Source: Solirubrobacter deserti
GTDB taxonomy: Bacteria; Actinomycetota; Thermoleophilia; Solirubrobacterales; Solirubrobacteraceae
Direction of reading: 5' to 3'
Assembly: GCF_003344625.1 (NCBI RefSeq)
Contig: NZ_QPKJ02000007.1
Location: forward strand, 1-64,000
DNA length: 64,000 nucleotides
In this document: piece after piece, positions 51,030 through 60,892 of the stretch
Position numbering within the stretch: position 1 is the stretch's first letter
Layout: each line of letters starts with the position of its first letter
Position numbers and translations under genes: made by a program
The notes under the pieces: generated by a model
Seen by the model: the letters and a program-made list of their open reading frames with translations, nothing else
Told to the model about the DNA's origin: nothing
Database searches by the model: none

Positions 51030-53051
51030 GTGAAGGTGCGCAGATGGGAAGGTCGAGCCGAGGATCAGTTCATCCAGCTGACCGAGGGGATGGTCCCGGC
51101 CGAGACGCTCGAGGACCCCGTCGACTCGGATGATTTCACCGTCGAGCAGCTCGGTCCGCGACACGAGCTGGTGACGGTCGCGCCCGGCGGTCACCGGGTC
51201 GCGCTCGTGCTGCCGGGCCACCCGGAGCAGCGCTTCGTGGGGCTCGGCGCGCGGCACGGACTGCACGTCGATCAGGCCGGGCGGCGGGTCCAGCTCGGCG
51301 CCGACCGGGCCTACACCGGGCCGGACTGCCCGCCGGACATGCTCGACGTCGGCGGGATCCCGCAGGGCGACTACGCGCCGGTGCCGTTCGTGCTGTGCTC
51401 GCGCGGCTGGGCGGCATGGATCGAGAACGACGGCTCGGGCGTGCGCTTCGACCTCGGCGACGAGGTGGTCCTCTCCGTGCGTTCGGCCTCCGGCCCGTTG
51501 AAGGTCCACCTGTTCACGCAGCGGACGCCGGCCGCGCGGCTGCGCGCGTTCCTGGAGTACACGGGATCGCTGCCGCCGGTGCTGCCGGAGTGGGCGTACG
51601 GGTTCTGGAAGAGCCGCGACGTGTACCCGCACCAGACGGACGCCGAGGCGGACTGGGCGGGGCACCGCAGGCACGGCATCGCGCTCGACGCGATCGTGCT
51701 GGACTCACCCTGGGCGACGCAATACAACACGTGGGAGTTCAACCCGCACCAGTTCCCGGACGCGCGCGGGTATGTGTCCAAGCTGCGAGAGGACGGGGTC
51801 CGCACCGTGGTGTGGGTCGCGCCGTGGGTGAACCTGGACTCGCGCGAGGGCCAGTACCCGCCCGACGACGAGTCCGCCCGGCTGCACCGCGAGCCGGCGC
51901 CCAACTACGAGCCCGAGCACTTCGTGCGGGGTGCCGACGGCGAGCCGCTCGTGTCCAAGTGGTGGATGGGCAAGGGCTCGCCGGTGGACTTCACGAGCCC
52001 CGCGGCCGAGCGGTGGTGGCGCGAGCAGGCCAAGCGGGTGCTGGAGCTCGGGGTCGAAGGCATCAAGGCCGACGACGGCGAGGGCTGGTACTTCCCCGAC
52101 GATGTGCAGTTCGCGGACGGGCGGACCGGGGCGGAGTTCGCGTGGGGGCACGGGCTCGCGTACCGGCGTTCGATGCAGCGGGCGCTGGACGAGGTGCATC
52201 CCGGGACGGGCGTGCTGTTCGGCCGGCCGGGGTGGACGGGGCAACAGGCTGTCGGCGTGACCTGGGGCGGGGACCAGCCGAGCGACTTCTGGTCGCTGAA
52301 GACGCTGGTGGCCGCGACGCTCAACGCCGCGGCGAGCGGCTTCTCCAACTGGTCGCACGACGTCGGCGGGTACCTCGGCGAGCGGCTCGTGTCGCGCGCG
52401 ACGAAGGAGCTGCTCGCGCGCTGGGTGCAGTTCGGCTGCTTCACGCCGCTGATGCAGGCGCACAGCCGCTTCGAGCAGGAGGCGTGGACCTACGACGACG
52501 AGCTGCTCGACCTCTACCGCGAGCACGTGCTCCTGCACGAGCGGCTCGTGCCCTACATCCGCGCGGCGGCGGCGACCGCGCAGCGCACCGGCCTGCCGAT
52601 CATCCGGCCGCTGGCGTTGACCGACCCGAGCGACGTGCGCGGCTGGTCGATCGCCGACGCGTACGGCTTCGGGCCGTCCTTCTGGGTCGCGCCGGTGCTC
52701 GAGGACGGCGCGCGCTCGGTGCACGTCGATCTGCCGCGCGGGGACTGGATCGAGGTCGCCACCGGGCGGCACGTGCACGGTGGCGGCGAGGTCGACGCGG
52801 ATGCGCCGCTGCACCGGGTCCCGCTGTGGGTCCGCCGCGGCGCGTTGATCGTCACCTACCCGGCCGAGCACGTCGCGCGCGGGCTCGGCGACACGCCCGA
52901 GCACGAGCGCCCGCTCGAGGCGACGCTGTGGGGCGAGCCAACGTGCGGGCGCGCCAAGGTCCGCCTCGCGGACGGCACGACGATCCGCTACGACCGCGGC
53001 GAGTGGACCGTCCCCCCGGACCGACCGGTGGTGTTCGAGGAGCGGAACTAG
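51030..53051 (+). CDS. Glycoside hydrolase family 31 (alpha-glucosidase/xylosidase-like)
   Basis: GTG start, 673 residues. The N-terminal beta-sandwich is followed by the TIM barrel with 'WAYGFWKSRDVYP', 'DAIVLDSPWATQYNTWEFNP', the nucleophile Asp348 in 'GIKADDGEGWYF' and the acid/base Asp415 in 'TWGGDQPSDFWSL'. 'FSNWSHDVGGYLG' and 'WVQFGCFTPLMQAHSRF' are typical GH31. No signal peptide is visible, so it is probably intracellular. It hydrolyses or transfers alpha-linked glycosyl groups. No clear Shine-Dalgarno precedes the start. Confidence 0.92.
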   Translation: MKVRRWEGRAEDQFIQLTEGMVPAETLEDPVDSDDFTVEQLGPRHELVTVAPGGHRVALVLPGHPEQRFVGLGARHGLHVDQAGRRVQLGADRAYTGPDCPPDMLDVGGIPQGDYAPVPFVLCSRGWAAWIENDGSGVRFDLGDEVVLSVRSASGPLKVHLFTQRTPAARLRAFLEYTGSLPPVLPEWAYGFWKSRDVYPHQTDAEADWAGHRRHGIALDAIVLDSPWATQYNTWEFNPHQFPDARGYVSKLREDGVRTVVWVAPWVNLDSREGQYPPDDESARLHREPAPNYEPEHFVRGADGEPLVSKWWMGKGSPVDFTSPAAERWWREQAKRVLELGVEGIKADDGEGWYFPDDVQFADGRTGAEFAWGHGLAYRRSMQRALDEVHPGTGVLFGRPGWTGQQAVGVTWGGDQPSDFWSLKTLVAATLNAAASGFSNWSHDVGGYLGERLVSRATKELLARWVQFGCFTPLMQAHSRFEQEAWTYDDELLDLYREHVLLHERLVPYIRAAAATAQRTGLPIIRPLALTDPSDVRGWSIADAYGFGPSFWVAPVLEDGARSVHVDLPRGDWIEVATGRHVHGGGEVDADAPLHRVPLWVRRGALIVTYPAEHVARGLGDTPEHERPLEATLWGEPTCGRAKVRLADGTTIRYDRGEWTVPPDRPVVFEERN

Positions 53052-53057
53052 CCCAAC

Positions 53058-53069
53058 GGTATGTTCACA
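53058..53069 (+). promoter_or_regulatory. GGTATGTTCACA motif upstream of the phosphodiester glycosidase gene
   Basis: This 12-mer occurs identically at 54906-54917. It lies 33 bases before the ATG at 53103. GTTCACA is the complement of the TGTGAAC repeats at 50949-50988. Confidence 0.4.
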
Positions 53070-53102
53070 ACCGGTCAGGCCAACGGGAGCATTCTGCGGG
53101 AC

Positions 53103-53879
53103 ATGGCTCTCGCCACCAAAGCCCCGCTCAGCGCGCCGCGCGCGGGCTCGGCTCGCAGCATGCGCCTGGATCTCGCCGACGGCGCGTGCACGACCATCCA
53201 CGTCGCCGTGCACGACCGCGAGCACACGGAGTTGCGCGTCGCGCTCATGCGCGGGCAGGCGAAGCTCGAAGCGTGGTGCGCCGCCCAGGGCATCCAGGAG
53301 GCGATCGTCGGCGGCTTCTTCGCACGTCCGCACGGCACGCCGCTCGGCGAGGTCCGCACCCGCGGCGTCGCCCGCGAGCATGTTCCCTTCACCGCACCGT
53401 TCGATGCCGTTCGCGCATGCGTCCACGTGGACGGCGGCGAGGCCGCGATCGCACCGCGCTCCGCGCTGCCCGCGGCCCCGCGCGGGGATCTGCTGCAGGC
53501 CGGGCCGCTGCTGGTGCGTGACGGGGCGCCGATCTTCCGCCGCGAGGACGACGTCGAGGGCTTCAGCGCCGCGAACGGTCAGTTCGACTCCGACATCACG
53601 GACGGGCGGTACCCGCGGGCGGCGCTCGGCCTGTGCGCCGATCGGATCTTCGCGGTCGCGGTCGACGGGCGGTCCGCGGACGACTCCGGGCTGACCCTGG
53701 AGGAGCTGGCCGCGCTGATGGCGGCGCTCGGTGCCGACGTGGCGATGAACCTCGACGGCGGTGGGTCCACGTCGCTGGTGAGCGGCGGGCGGTTGCAGAA
53801 CCGACCCCGGTCGCAGTTCGACGTGCCCGAGCCGGGCGGCCGCCCGGTGTCGACGGCGCTGGTCTTCCTACCGCGCTGA
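53103..53879 (+). CDS. Phosphodiester glycosidase family protein (NAGPA-like)
   Basis: ATG 53103 gives 258 residues; the frame extends to 53061 but the earlier ATG is part of the shared motif. The protein has the NAGPA/DUF2233 pattern, with 'IVGGFFARPHGTPLGEVRTRG', 'GRYPRAALGLCADRIFAVAVDGRS' and the signature 'VAMNLDGGGSTSLV' near residue 220. Such enzymes cleave sugar-phosphodiester links in glycans. Lack of a signal peptide is notable. It lies 51 bases after the GH31 gene but has its own motif, so it may be transcribed separately. Confidence 0.85.
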   Translation: MALATKAPLSAPRAGSARSMRLDLADGACTTIHVAVHDREHTELRVALMRGQAKLEAWCAAQGIQEAIVGGFFARPHGTPLGEVRTRGVAREHVPFTAPFDAVRACVHVDGGEAAIAPRSALPAAPRGDLLQAGPLLVRDGAPIFRREDDVEGFSAANGQFDSDITDGRYPRAALGLCADRIFAVAVDGRSADDSGLTLEELAALMAALGADVAMNLDGGGSTSLVSGGRLQNRPRSQFDVPEPGGRPVSTALVFLPR

Positions 53880-53899
53880 CGGCAACGGCGAGCACAGGC

Positions 53900-53942
53900 G
53901 ATCGGTCACTTGACCCCCGTAGAGGTGGTGAAGTGACCGATC
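53900..53942. terminator. 12-bp stem hairpin between convergent genes
   Basis: GATCGGTCACTT (53900-53911) and AAGTGACCGATC (53931-53942) are exact complements around a 19-base loop. It separates the phosphodiester glycosidase gene from the convergent LigD polymerase-like gene and probably ends both transcripts. Confidence 0.6.
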
Positions 53943-53952
53943 CCGCCGGTCA

Positions 53953-54864
53953 TCACGCGCGTTCGTCGGCCGCGCGCTTGCGGCGCTTGCCCTCGTGCAT
54001 CGCGACCACCCGAGCGACGGGGATCGCGCGGCCCTCCTCGACCAGGTCGGTGGGCAGCGCCTGGGGCGCGGGCATCGACTCCACCCACGGGTCCCGGCCC
54101 TCCAGGAGCGCCGGCACCGTCCGGATCGTGAAGTCGGCCGGAGTGATCCGCGTGACGTCGTCCCACGGGACCGGGAACGACACCGGCACGCCCGGCCGGA
54201 TCCGGGGCGAATAGGCCGCCACCACCGTCGCGCCACCCGCGCGCGTGGAGTCGACGAACACCTTGCCCTCGCGCTCCTCGACCACGTACGCCGTCGTCGC
54301 GATCGACGGATCGAGCGCCACCGCCCGCGCGGCCAGCGCGCGCGTCGCGTGGGCGATCTCCTCGCCGTCCGCGGACACCGGGACGAAGATGTGCACGCCC
54401 TTGGAACCGCTGGTCTTCAGCGCGCCCTGCAGCCCGGCCGCCGCCAGCGCCTCCCGCACGAGCAGCGCCGTGGCCGCGACGACGTCGAAGGCCGCGCCCG
54501 GTGGCGGGTCCAGGTCGAGCACGAGGTGCGTCTGCGGCCAGAGCGTGGGGTGGTACTCGATCGCGCGCTGGTTGGCGAACCACAGCAGGGTCGGCTTGTC
54601 GTTGCAGAGCGCGTAGCGGACCTCGCGCTTGGAGCGCTCGGCCCAGATGCCGACGGTCTTGATCCAGTCGGGCGCGTTCTTCGGGACGTTCTTCTGCATG
54701 AACGGCTTCTGGCCCGGGCGGGCGCGCATGACGGACAGAGGCCGGTCGCGCAGCTGCTCGATCAGGGGGTCGGCGACGGCCTCCAGGTAGGCGACGAGGT
54801 CGCCCTTCGTCGCCTCGGCGCCGTCGAACAACGGCTTGTCGAGGCTCGTGAACGCGACGTCCAT
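53953..54864 (-). CDS. LigD polymerase-domain protein (second stand-alone copy)
   Basis: The 303-residue protein is a LigD-type primase-polymerase domain. It contains 'HLVLDLDPPPGAAFDVV' (metal-binding DxD), 'ALKTSGSKGVHIFVPVSADG' with the active-site His retained, and 'VFVDSTRAG' with the third Asp. Unlike the copy at 32219 it keeps the His. It may extend or fill DNA ends during Ku/LigD repair, or act alone. It is 32 kb away from ku/ligD and next to glycan genes without functional link. Confidence 0.88.
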   Translation of the reverse strand: MDVAFTSLDKPLFDGAEATKGDLVAYLEAVADPLIEQLRDRPLSVMRARPGQKPFMQKNVPKNAPDWIKTVGIWAERSKREVRYALCNDKPTLLWFANQRAIEYHPTLWPQTHLVLDLDPPPGAAFDVVAATALLVREALAAAGLQGALKTSGSKGVHIFVPVSADGEEIAHATRALAARAVALDPSIATTAYVVEEREGKVFVDSTRAGGATVVAAYSPRIRPGVPVSFPVPWDDVTRITPADFTIRTVPALLEGRDPWVESMPAPQALPTDLVEEGRAIPVARVVAMHEGKRRKRAADERA

Positions 54865-54905
54865 GCCGCGAACCCTAGGGCGTGGAACGGAATGACGCTC
54901 GCGCA

Positions 54906-54947
54906 GGTATGTTCACAGTCTGGCTACTTCGCGTTCACATCCGCACG
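54906..54947 (+). promoter_or_regulatory. Two GTTCACA repeats upstream of the 54953 glycosyltransferase gene
   Basis: GGTATGTTCACA (54906-54917) and GTTCACATCCGCACG (54933-54947) place two GTTCACA heptamers 22 bases apart, two helical turns. The first is identical to 53058-53069; the second shares ACATCCGCACG with 50987-50997. The ATG at 54953 follows closely. Confidence 0.45.
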
Positions 54948-54952
54948 CCCTG

Positions 54953-56227
54953 ATGGGGCTGCTGTTCTACCCCCGCGGCGGGTCCGCGCACGTCGCGCGC
55001 AACCTCGCGCACGCGCTGCCGGCCGTCGGCTGGGAAGTCACGGTCCTCAGCGGCAGCATCACGGGCCACGGCGACGCGCGCCGGTTCTACCACGACCTGG
55101 ACGTCCGGCCCGCGGACATGGCGGCCGGCTTCCCGCTGCACCCCTCCTACGAGGACCGCGAAGATGCCGCTGACCGCGTCTTCGGCCTGCTCGACGCCGA
55201 CGACGCCGAGCGTCACGCCCGCGCCTGGACGCGTGCGCTGCAGTCCGCCGGCGCCGCGCACGCCGACGTCCTGCACCTGCACCACCTCACGCCGCTGTAC
55301 GAAGCCGCCCGCCGCGCGGCGCCGCAGGTGCCGATCGTCGGCCACCTGCACGGCACCGAGCTGTTGTTCCTGGAGGCGGTGAAGCAGGACCCGCTGCGCT
55401 GGCCCTACGGGCTCGCGTGGGCCGAGCGGATGCGCAGCTGGGCGCTGCAGGCCGAAAGATTGATCGTGCTGTCCGAGACGCAGATCGAGCGCGCCGAGCG
55501 GGTCCTGCCGGTCGACCCCGACCGCTACACCCTGATCCCGAACGGCTACGACCCCGACCTGTTCACCGAGCGCACGGTCGACCGCGCCGGGCTCTGGGCC
55601 GACCTGCTCCCCGACGCCGGCATCGACCACGACACGCCCGTCCTGCTGTACGTCGGCCGCTTCACCGAGGTCAAGCGCGTCCCGCTGCTGATCGAGGCCT
55701 ACGAGCGCGCGCGCCCCGGCTTTGCCCGCCGCGCCCCGCTGGTGCTCGTCGGCGGCTTCCCGGGCGAGCACGAGGGCGAGCACCCGGCCGACACGATCGC
55801 CCGCGTCGGCGCGCAGGACGTCCACCTCGCCGGCTGGCACGAGCACGACGAGCTCCCGAACATCCTCGCCGCGTCCGACGTCGTCGTCCTGCCGAGCGTG
55901 CGCGAGCAGTTCGGCCAGGTCCTGGTCGAGGGAATGGCCTGCGGACTGCCCGCGATCGCCGTCGACGCGCACGGCCCGGCCGACATCGTCGAGCACGGCC
56001 AGACGGGCTGGCTGGTGGAGCCCGACGACGCGCAAGGACTCGCGAACGCGCTGGTGGAGGCCGTCAACCGGCCGCAGGAGCGCCGCCGGCGCGGCCGCAA
56101 CGCCGCCGAGGACGTCGCGGAGCGCTACGCGTGGCCCTCGTTGGCCCAGGAGATGGCCGACCTGTATGACCGAGTTTCCGGCGTTGACGCAACGTTGTTG
56201 CGCACAAACGCCGCACATAGCGGCTGA
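54953..56227 (+). CDS. Glycosyltransferase family 4
   Basis: The 424-residue GT4 has N-terminal 'LLFYPRGGSAHVARNLAHALPAVGWEVTVLSG', hinge 'VLLYVGRFTEVKRVPLLIEAYERA' and donor site 'VLPSVREQFGQVLVEGMACGLPAIAVDAHGPADIVEHGQTGWLV'. 'IVGHLHGTELLFLEAV' is the acceptor-side loop. It probably uses a nucleotide sugar. It has no close same-strand partner. No Shine-Dalgarno is seen, and two GTTCACA repeats precede it. Confidence 0.88.
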   Translation: MGLLFYPRGGSAHVARNLAHALPAVGWEVTVLSGSITGHGDARRFYHDLDVRPADMAAGFPLHPSYEDREDAADRVFGLLDADDAERHARAWTRALQSAGAAHADVLHLHHLTPLYEAARRAAPQVPIVGHLHGTELLFLEAVKQDPLRWPYGLAWAERMRSWALQAERLIVLSETQIERAERVLPVDPDRYTLIPNGYDPDLFTERTVDRAGLWADLLPDAGIDHDTPVLLYVGRFTEVKRVPLLIEAYERARPGFARRAPLVLVGGFPGEHEGEHPADTIARVGAQDVHLAGWHEHDELPNILAASDVVVLPSVREQFGQVLVEGMACGLPAIAVDAHGPADIVEHGQTGWLVEPDDAQGLANALVEAVNRPQERRRRGRNAAEDVAERYAWPSLAQEMADLYDRVSGVDATLLRTNAAHSG

Positions 56228-56264
56228 TCGCTGCGCGAAACGCAACGGTTGACGGGCCGCGCTG

Positions 56265-56294
56265 TTGAGCGGCCGGCACACCTGTTGCTACTTT
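56265..56294 (+). promoter_or_regulatory. Candidate sigma-70 promoter of gltB
   Basis: TTGAGC (56265-56270), an 18-base spacer and TACTTT (56289-56294) are a weak match to TTGACA/TATAAT. An alternative -35 TTGACG lies at 56249-56254. The gltB ATG is at 56354. Confidence 0.3.
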
Positions 56295-56353
56295 GTCACT
56301 CCCTTCCGAGCCCTCGGATGGGGTTTCGCGTCCCCCGACCCCGTCGCTCGCCT

Positions 56354-59300
56354 ATGCCTGAACGTCCACGTGGCCGGATCGGCCTCTACGACCCGACCTA
56401 CGAGCACGACGCCTGTGGCGTCGCCATGGTCGCAAAGCTGGACGGTTCGCCGTCGCATGAGGCCGTAGAGCGCGCGATCGTGGCGCTCGAGAACCTCGAG
56501 CACCGCGGCGCTGCGGGCGCGGATCCCAACACGGGCGACGGCGCCGGAATCCTGCTGCAGCTGCCCGACGAGTTCCTGCGCGGCGTCATCGACGCCGAGT
56601 TGCCGCCCGTCGGCGCCTACGGCGTCGCGATGCTGTTCCTCCCGCGTGAGGAAGAGGAGCGCGCGCGGCTGGAGGCGCTGCTGACCAAGACCGTCGAGGA
56701 CGAGGGCCAGACCGTCATCGGCTGGCGCGACGTCCCGGTCGACAAGGACTACGTCGGCATCACGGCCAACCTGTACGCGCCGTACGTCAAGCAGCTGGTC
56801 GTGGGCGCCTCCGAGGCGCTCGCGGGGGACCAGGACGCGTTCGAGCGCAAGCTGTACGTGATTCGCCGCGTGGCCGAGCTCGCAGCCGGGCCGGAGCTCG
56901 TGATCCCGAGCTTCAGCTCGCGGACGATCGTCTACAAGGGCATGCTGACCAGCCCGCAGCTGCTCGGCTACTTCCCGGACCTGCAGGACAGGCGCACGAA
57001 GACCGCGATGGCGCTTGTCCACTCGCGCTTCTCCACGAACACGTTCCCGAGCTGGGAGCTCGCGCACCCGTTCCGCATGATCGCCCACAACGGCGAGATC
57101 AACACGGTGCGCGGCAACATCAACTGGATGCGGGCGCGCGAGTCGCAGCTCGCCTCCGAGCTGTTCGGCGAAGACCTGCAGAAGGTGCTCCCGGTCGTGC
57201 GCGCCGGCGGCAGCGACTCCGCCACGTTCGACAACGTGCTCGAGCTGCTCACGCTCGCGGGCCGCAGCCTCCCGCACGCGGTGATGATGATGATCCCGGA
57301 GGCCTACGCCGACCGGGACGACCTCCCCGAGGAGCTGCAGGCGTTCTACGCCTACCACGCGTGTCTGATGGAGCCGTGGGACGGCCCCGCCGCGGTCACG
57401 TTCACCGACGGCCGCGTGATCGGCGCGACGCTGGATCGCAACGGCCTGCGTCCCGGCCGCTGGCTGGAGACCACGGACGGCTGGGTCGTCCTGGGCTCCG
57501 AGACCGGCGTGATGGACGTCCCGACCGAGAAGATCAAGCGCAAGGGCCGCCTGCAGCCGGGCAAGCTCTTCCTGGTCGACCTCGAGCAGGGCCGGATCAT
57601 CGAGGACGAAGAGGTCAAGCGCGCGGTCTCCACCGCCAAGCCGTACAAGCAGTGGTTCGAAGAGGGCATCGTGCACCTCGCGGATCTGCCCGAGCCCCCG
57701 GAGCTGCCGAAGTCCGAGCTGCCGCTGCCCAACCGCCAGCGCGCGTTCGGCTTCACGCAGGAGGACCTGCGCGTCCTGCTCGCGCCCACCGCCGCCAACG
57801 GCGAGGAGCCGATCGGCTCGATGGGCAACGACAACGCGCTCGCGGTCCTGTCCGACCATCAGCCGCCGCTGTTCAGCTACTTCAAGCAGCTGTTCGCGCA
57901 GGTCACCAACCCGCCGATCGACCCGATCCGCGAGGCGATCGTCATGAGCCACGGCACGGGCGTCGGCTCGGAGAGCAACCTGCTCACCGACGGCCCCGAG
58001 CACGCGCACCAGCTGTCGATGAAGACGCCGCTGCTGTTCGACCGCGAGCTCGCGCAGCTGCGCCACGTCGACTCCTCGATCTTCAAGGCGCACACGGTGG
58101 ACATCACGTGGCCGATCGCCGAGGGTCCCGAGGGGATGCTCAAGGCGCTCGACCGCGTCTGCGCCGAGGCCGACGCGGCGCTCGCCGACGGCGTCAACAT
58201 CCTCATCCTCAGCGACCGCGCCGTGAGCCCGAAGCGTGTGGCGATCCCGTCGCTGCTGGCCGTCGCGGGCGTGCACCACCATCTCGTGCGCGAGGGCACG
58301 CGCCTGCAGACCGGCCTCGTGCTCGAGTCCGGCGAGCCACGTGAGGTGCACCACTTCGCGACGCTGATCGGCTACGGCGCGTCCGCGATCAACCCGTACC
58401 TGATGCTCGAGTCGCTCGAGGAGCTCGTCAAGGACGGCCGCGTGCCGGGCGTCGAGGACTTCGAGACGGCGCAGTGGAACGTCGTCAAGGGCGTGGCCAA
58501 GGGCCTGCTCAAGACGATCTCCAAGATGGGCATCTCGACGATCCAGTCCTACAACGGCGCGCAGATCTTCGAGGCCGTCGGGCTCGCGTCCGACCTGATC
58601 GACCGCCACTTCACGGGCACCGCTTCGCGCATCGGCGGCATCGACAGCCACATCCTGGCCGTCGAGACGCTCGAGCGCCACGCGCGCGGGTTCGGCCTCG
58701 CGACCAGCGATCTGCTGCCGGTCGGCGGCGTGTACGCGTGGCGTCGCGAGGGCGAGCACCACATGTGGAACCCGGAGACGATCGCGCTCCTGCAGCACTC
58801 CGTGCGCCACGGCGGCCGTCCGACCTACGACGAGTACTCCAAGCTCGTCAACGACGACGCGGCCCGTCGCGCGACGCTCCGCGGCCTGCTCAAGTTCAAG
58901 GAGCTGCCCGAGGACGAGTGGCTGGACATCGACGACGTCGAGCCGGCGTCCGAGATCGTCAAGCGCTTCGTCACCGGCGCGATGTCGCTGGGCTCGATCA
59001 GCCGTGAGTCGCACGAGACCCTCGCGATCGCGATGAACCGCCTCGGCGGCAAGTCGAACACGGGCGAGGGCGGGGAGGACCCGGTCCGCTTCACCCCGGA
59101 TCCGAACGGCGACCGCCGCCGCTCGGCGATCAAGCAGGTGGCCTCCGGCCGCTTCGGCGTGAACATCAACTACCTCGTCAACGCCGACGAGCTGCAGATC
59201 AAGATGGCCCAGGGCGCCAAGCCCGGCGAGGGCGGCCAGCTGCCGGGCCACAAGGTGGACCGCTACATCGGCTCGATCCGCTTCACGACGCCGGGCGTCG

Positions 59301-60892
59301 GCCTGATCTCGCCGCCGCCGCACCACGACATCTACTCGATCGAGGACCTCAAGCAGCTCATCTACGACCTGCGCTGCGCCAACCCGGCCGCGCGGATCTC
59401 GGTGAAGCTCGTGTCCGAGGTCGGCGTGGGCACGGTCGCCGCGGGCGTCGCAAAGGCGAACGCCGACCACGTGCTGATCTCCGGCCACGACGGCGGCACG
59501 GGCGCGTCCCCGCTGAGCTCGATCCAGGCGGCCGGCGCGCCGTGGGAGATCGGCCTGGCCGAGACGCAGCAGACGCTGGTGCTCAACGACCTGCGCAGCC
59601 GCATCTGGGTGCAGACGGACGGCCAGCTCAAGACGGGCCGCGACGTGATCGTCGCCGCGCTGCTGGGCGCCGACGAGTGCGGCTTCTCCACCGCGCCGCT
59701 GATCGCGACGGGCTGCATCATGATGCGCGCCTGCCACCTGAACACGTGCCCGGTGGGCATCGCGACGCAGGACCCGGAGCTGCGCAAGCGCTTCAAGGGC
59801 GAGCCCGAGCACGTCGTGAACTTCTTCTTCTTCGTCGCGGAAGAGGCGCGGGAGATCATGCGCCGGCTCGGCATCCGCCGCTACGAGGACCTCGTCGGCC
59901 GCGTGGACCTGCTCGAGGCCGACGACGCGATCGAGCACTGGAAGGCCCGCGGCGTGGATCTCACGCACGTGCTGGCCGCGCCGCCCGTCGCCGACGACGC
60001 TCCGCGCCGGCGCCTGCGCCCCCAGGACTCGCCGCTGCCGGGCGCGCTGGACTGGACGCTGATCGAGGCGGCCAAGGACGCCATCGACCACCGCATGAAG
60101 GTCACGGGCGACTTCGACGTGCGCAACGTCAACCGCACCGTCGGTGGCCTGCTCTCGAGCGCGGTCACGAAGGTGCACGGGGCCCAGGGCCTGCCGCCCG
60201 GGACGATCAAGTTCACGCTGCGCGGCTCGGCCGGTCAGTCGTTCGGCGCGTGGCTCGCGCCGGGCGTGGAGCTGACGCTGATCGGCGACGCCAACGACTA
60301 CACGGGCAAGGGCCTGTCCGGCGGTGTGCTCACCGTCGCTCCGCCCGAGGACGTCACGTTCAAGCCCGAGGAGAACGTCATCGTCGGCAACACCGTGCTC
60401 TACGGCGCCAGCGGCGGCCGCGCGTTCTTCCGCGGGCTCGCGGGCGAGCGCTTCGCGGTGCGCAACTCGGGCGCCTCGGCGGTCGTCGAGGGCGTCGGCG
60501 ACCACGGCTGCGAGTACATGACGGGCGGCCGGGCGGTCATCCTCGGCCGGACCGGACGCAACTTCGCCGCCGGCATGAGCGGCGGCGTCGCCTACGTCCT
60601 GGACGAGGACGACACGTTCGGCGAGCGCTGCAACATGGGCCTCGTCGGGTTCGACCCGATCGAGGACTCCGACGCCATCGAGCTGCACAACCTGATCGCC
60701 GAGCACGCCGAGCGCACCGGGTCGACCGTCGCGCAGCGGATCCTGGACGCGTGGGACGACTATCTCCCGCGCTTCAAGAAGGTCATGCCGCACGACTACA
60801 AGCGCGCGCTGGCCGAGATGGCGGCCGAGGATGCCGTGTCGACGGGCGGCGGCGGTTTCGTGACCGAGCCCGCCGAGGAGGTCAAGTCCTGA
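56354..60892 (+). CDS. gltB: Glutamate synthase (NADPH), large subunit
   Basis: ATG 56354 gives 1512 residues, the normal length. It takes ammonia from glutamine and makes glutamate from 2-oxoglutarate. The N-terminal glutaminase begins '[21 protein letters not shown]'; Cys21 is the expected catalytic Cys after removal of about 20 residues. The FMN-binding synthase domain contains '[33 protein letters not shown]', and the 3Fe-4S Cys residues are Cys1121, Cys1127 and Cys1132 in '[20 protein letters not shown]'. The C-terminal GXGXG beta-helix follows. gltD starts one base inside its stop. Confidence 0.95.
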   Translation: MPERPRGRIGLYDPTYEHDACGVAMVAKLDGSPSHEAVERAIVALENLEHRGAAGADPNTGDGAGILLQLPDEFLRGVIDAELPPVGAYGVAMLFLPREEEERARLEALLTKTVEDEGQTVIGWRDVPVDKDYVGITANLYAPYVKQLVVGASEALAGDQDAFERKLYVIRRVAELAAGPELVIPSFSSRTIVYKGMLTSPQLLGYFPDLQDRRTKTAMALVHSRFSTNTFPSWELAHPFRMIAHNGEINTVRGNINWMRARESQLASELFGEDLQKVLPVVRAGGSDSATFDNVLELLTLAGRSLPHAVMMMIPEAYADRDDLPEELQAFYAYHACLMEPWDGPAAVTFTDGRVIGATLDRNGLRPGRWLETTDGWVVLGSETGVMDVPTEKIKRKGRLQPGKLFLVDLEQGRIIEDEEVKRAVSTAKPYKQWFEEGIVHLADLPEPPELPKSELPLPNRQRAFGFTQEDLRVLLAPTAANGEEPIGSMGNDNALAVLSDHQPPLFSYFKQLFAQVTNPPIDPIREAIVMSHGTGVGSESNLLTDGPEHAHQLSMKTPLLFDRELAQLRHVDSSIFKAHTVDITWPIAEGPEGMLKALDRVCAEADAALADGVNILILSDRAVSPKRVAIPSLLAVAGVHHHLVREGTRLQTGLVLESGEPREVHHFATLIGYGASAINPYLMLESLEELVKDGRVPGVEDFETAQWNVVKGVAKGLLKTISKMGISTIQSYNGAQIFEAVGLASDLIDRHFTGTASRIGGIDSHILAVETLERHARGFGLATSDLLPVGGVYAWRREGEHHMWNPETIALLQHSVRHGGRPTYDEYSKLVNDDAARRATLRGLLKFKELPEDEWLDIDDVEPASEIVKRFVTGAMSLGSISRESHETLAIAMNRLGGKSNTGEGGEDPVRFTPDPNGDRRRSAIKQVASGRFGVNINYLVNADELQIKMAQGAKPGEGGQLPGHKVDRYIGSIRFTTPGVGLISPPPHHDIYSIEDLKQLIYDLRCANPAARISVKLVSEVGVGTVAAGVAKANADHVLISGHDGGTGASPLSSIQAAGAPWEIGLAETQQTLVLNDLRSRIWVQTDGQLKTGRDVIVAALLGADECGFSTAPLIATGCIMMRACHLNTCPVGIATQDPELRKRFKGEPEHVVNFFFFVAEEAREIMRRLGIRRYEDLVGRVDLLEADDAIEHWKARGVDLTHVLAAPPVADDAPRRRLRPQDSPLPGALDWTLIEAAKDAIDHRMKVTGDFDVRNVNRTVGGLLSSAVTKVHGAQGLPPGTIKFTLRGSAGQSFGAWLAPGVELTLIGDANDYTGKGLSGGVLTVAPPEDVTFKPEENVIVGNTVLYGASGGRAFFRGLAGERFAVRNSGASAVVEGVGDHGCEYMTGGRAVILGRTGRNFAAGMSGGVAYVLDEDDTFGERCNMGLVGFDPIEDSDAIELHNLIAEHAERTGSTVAQRILDAWDDYLPRFKKVMPHDYKRALAEMAAEDAVSTGGGGFVTEPAEEVKS

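Noticed and set aside
56288..60793. A 1501-residue open frame on the strand opposite gltB
   Set aside because: It mirrors the codon pattern of gltB in GC-rich DNA. Its translation is Arg/Val/Asp/Leu-rich without motifs, while the plus strand encodes an intact glutamate synthase.
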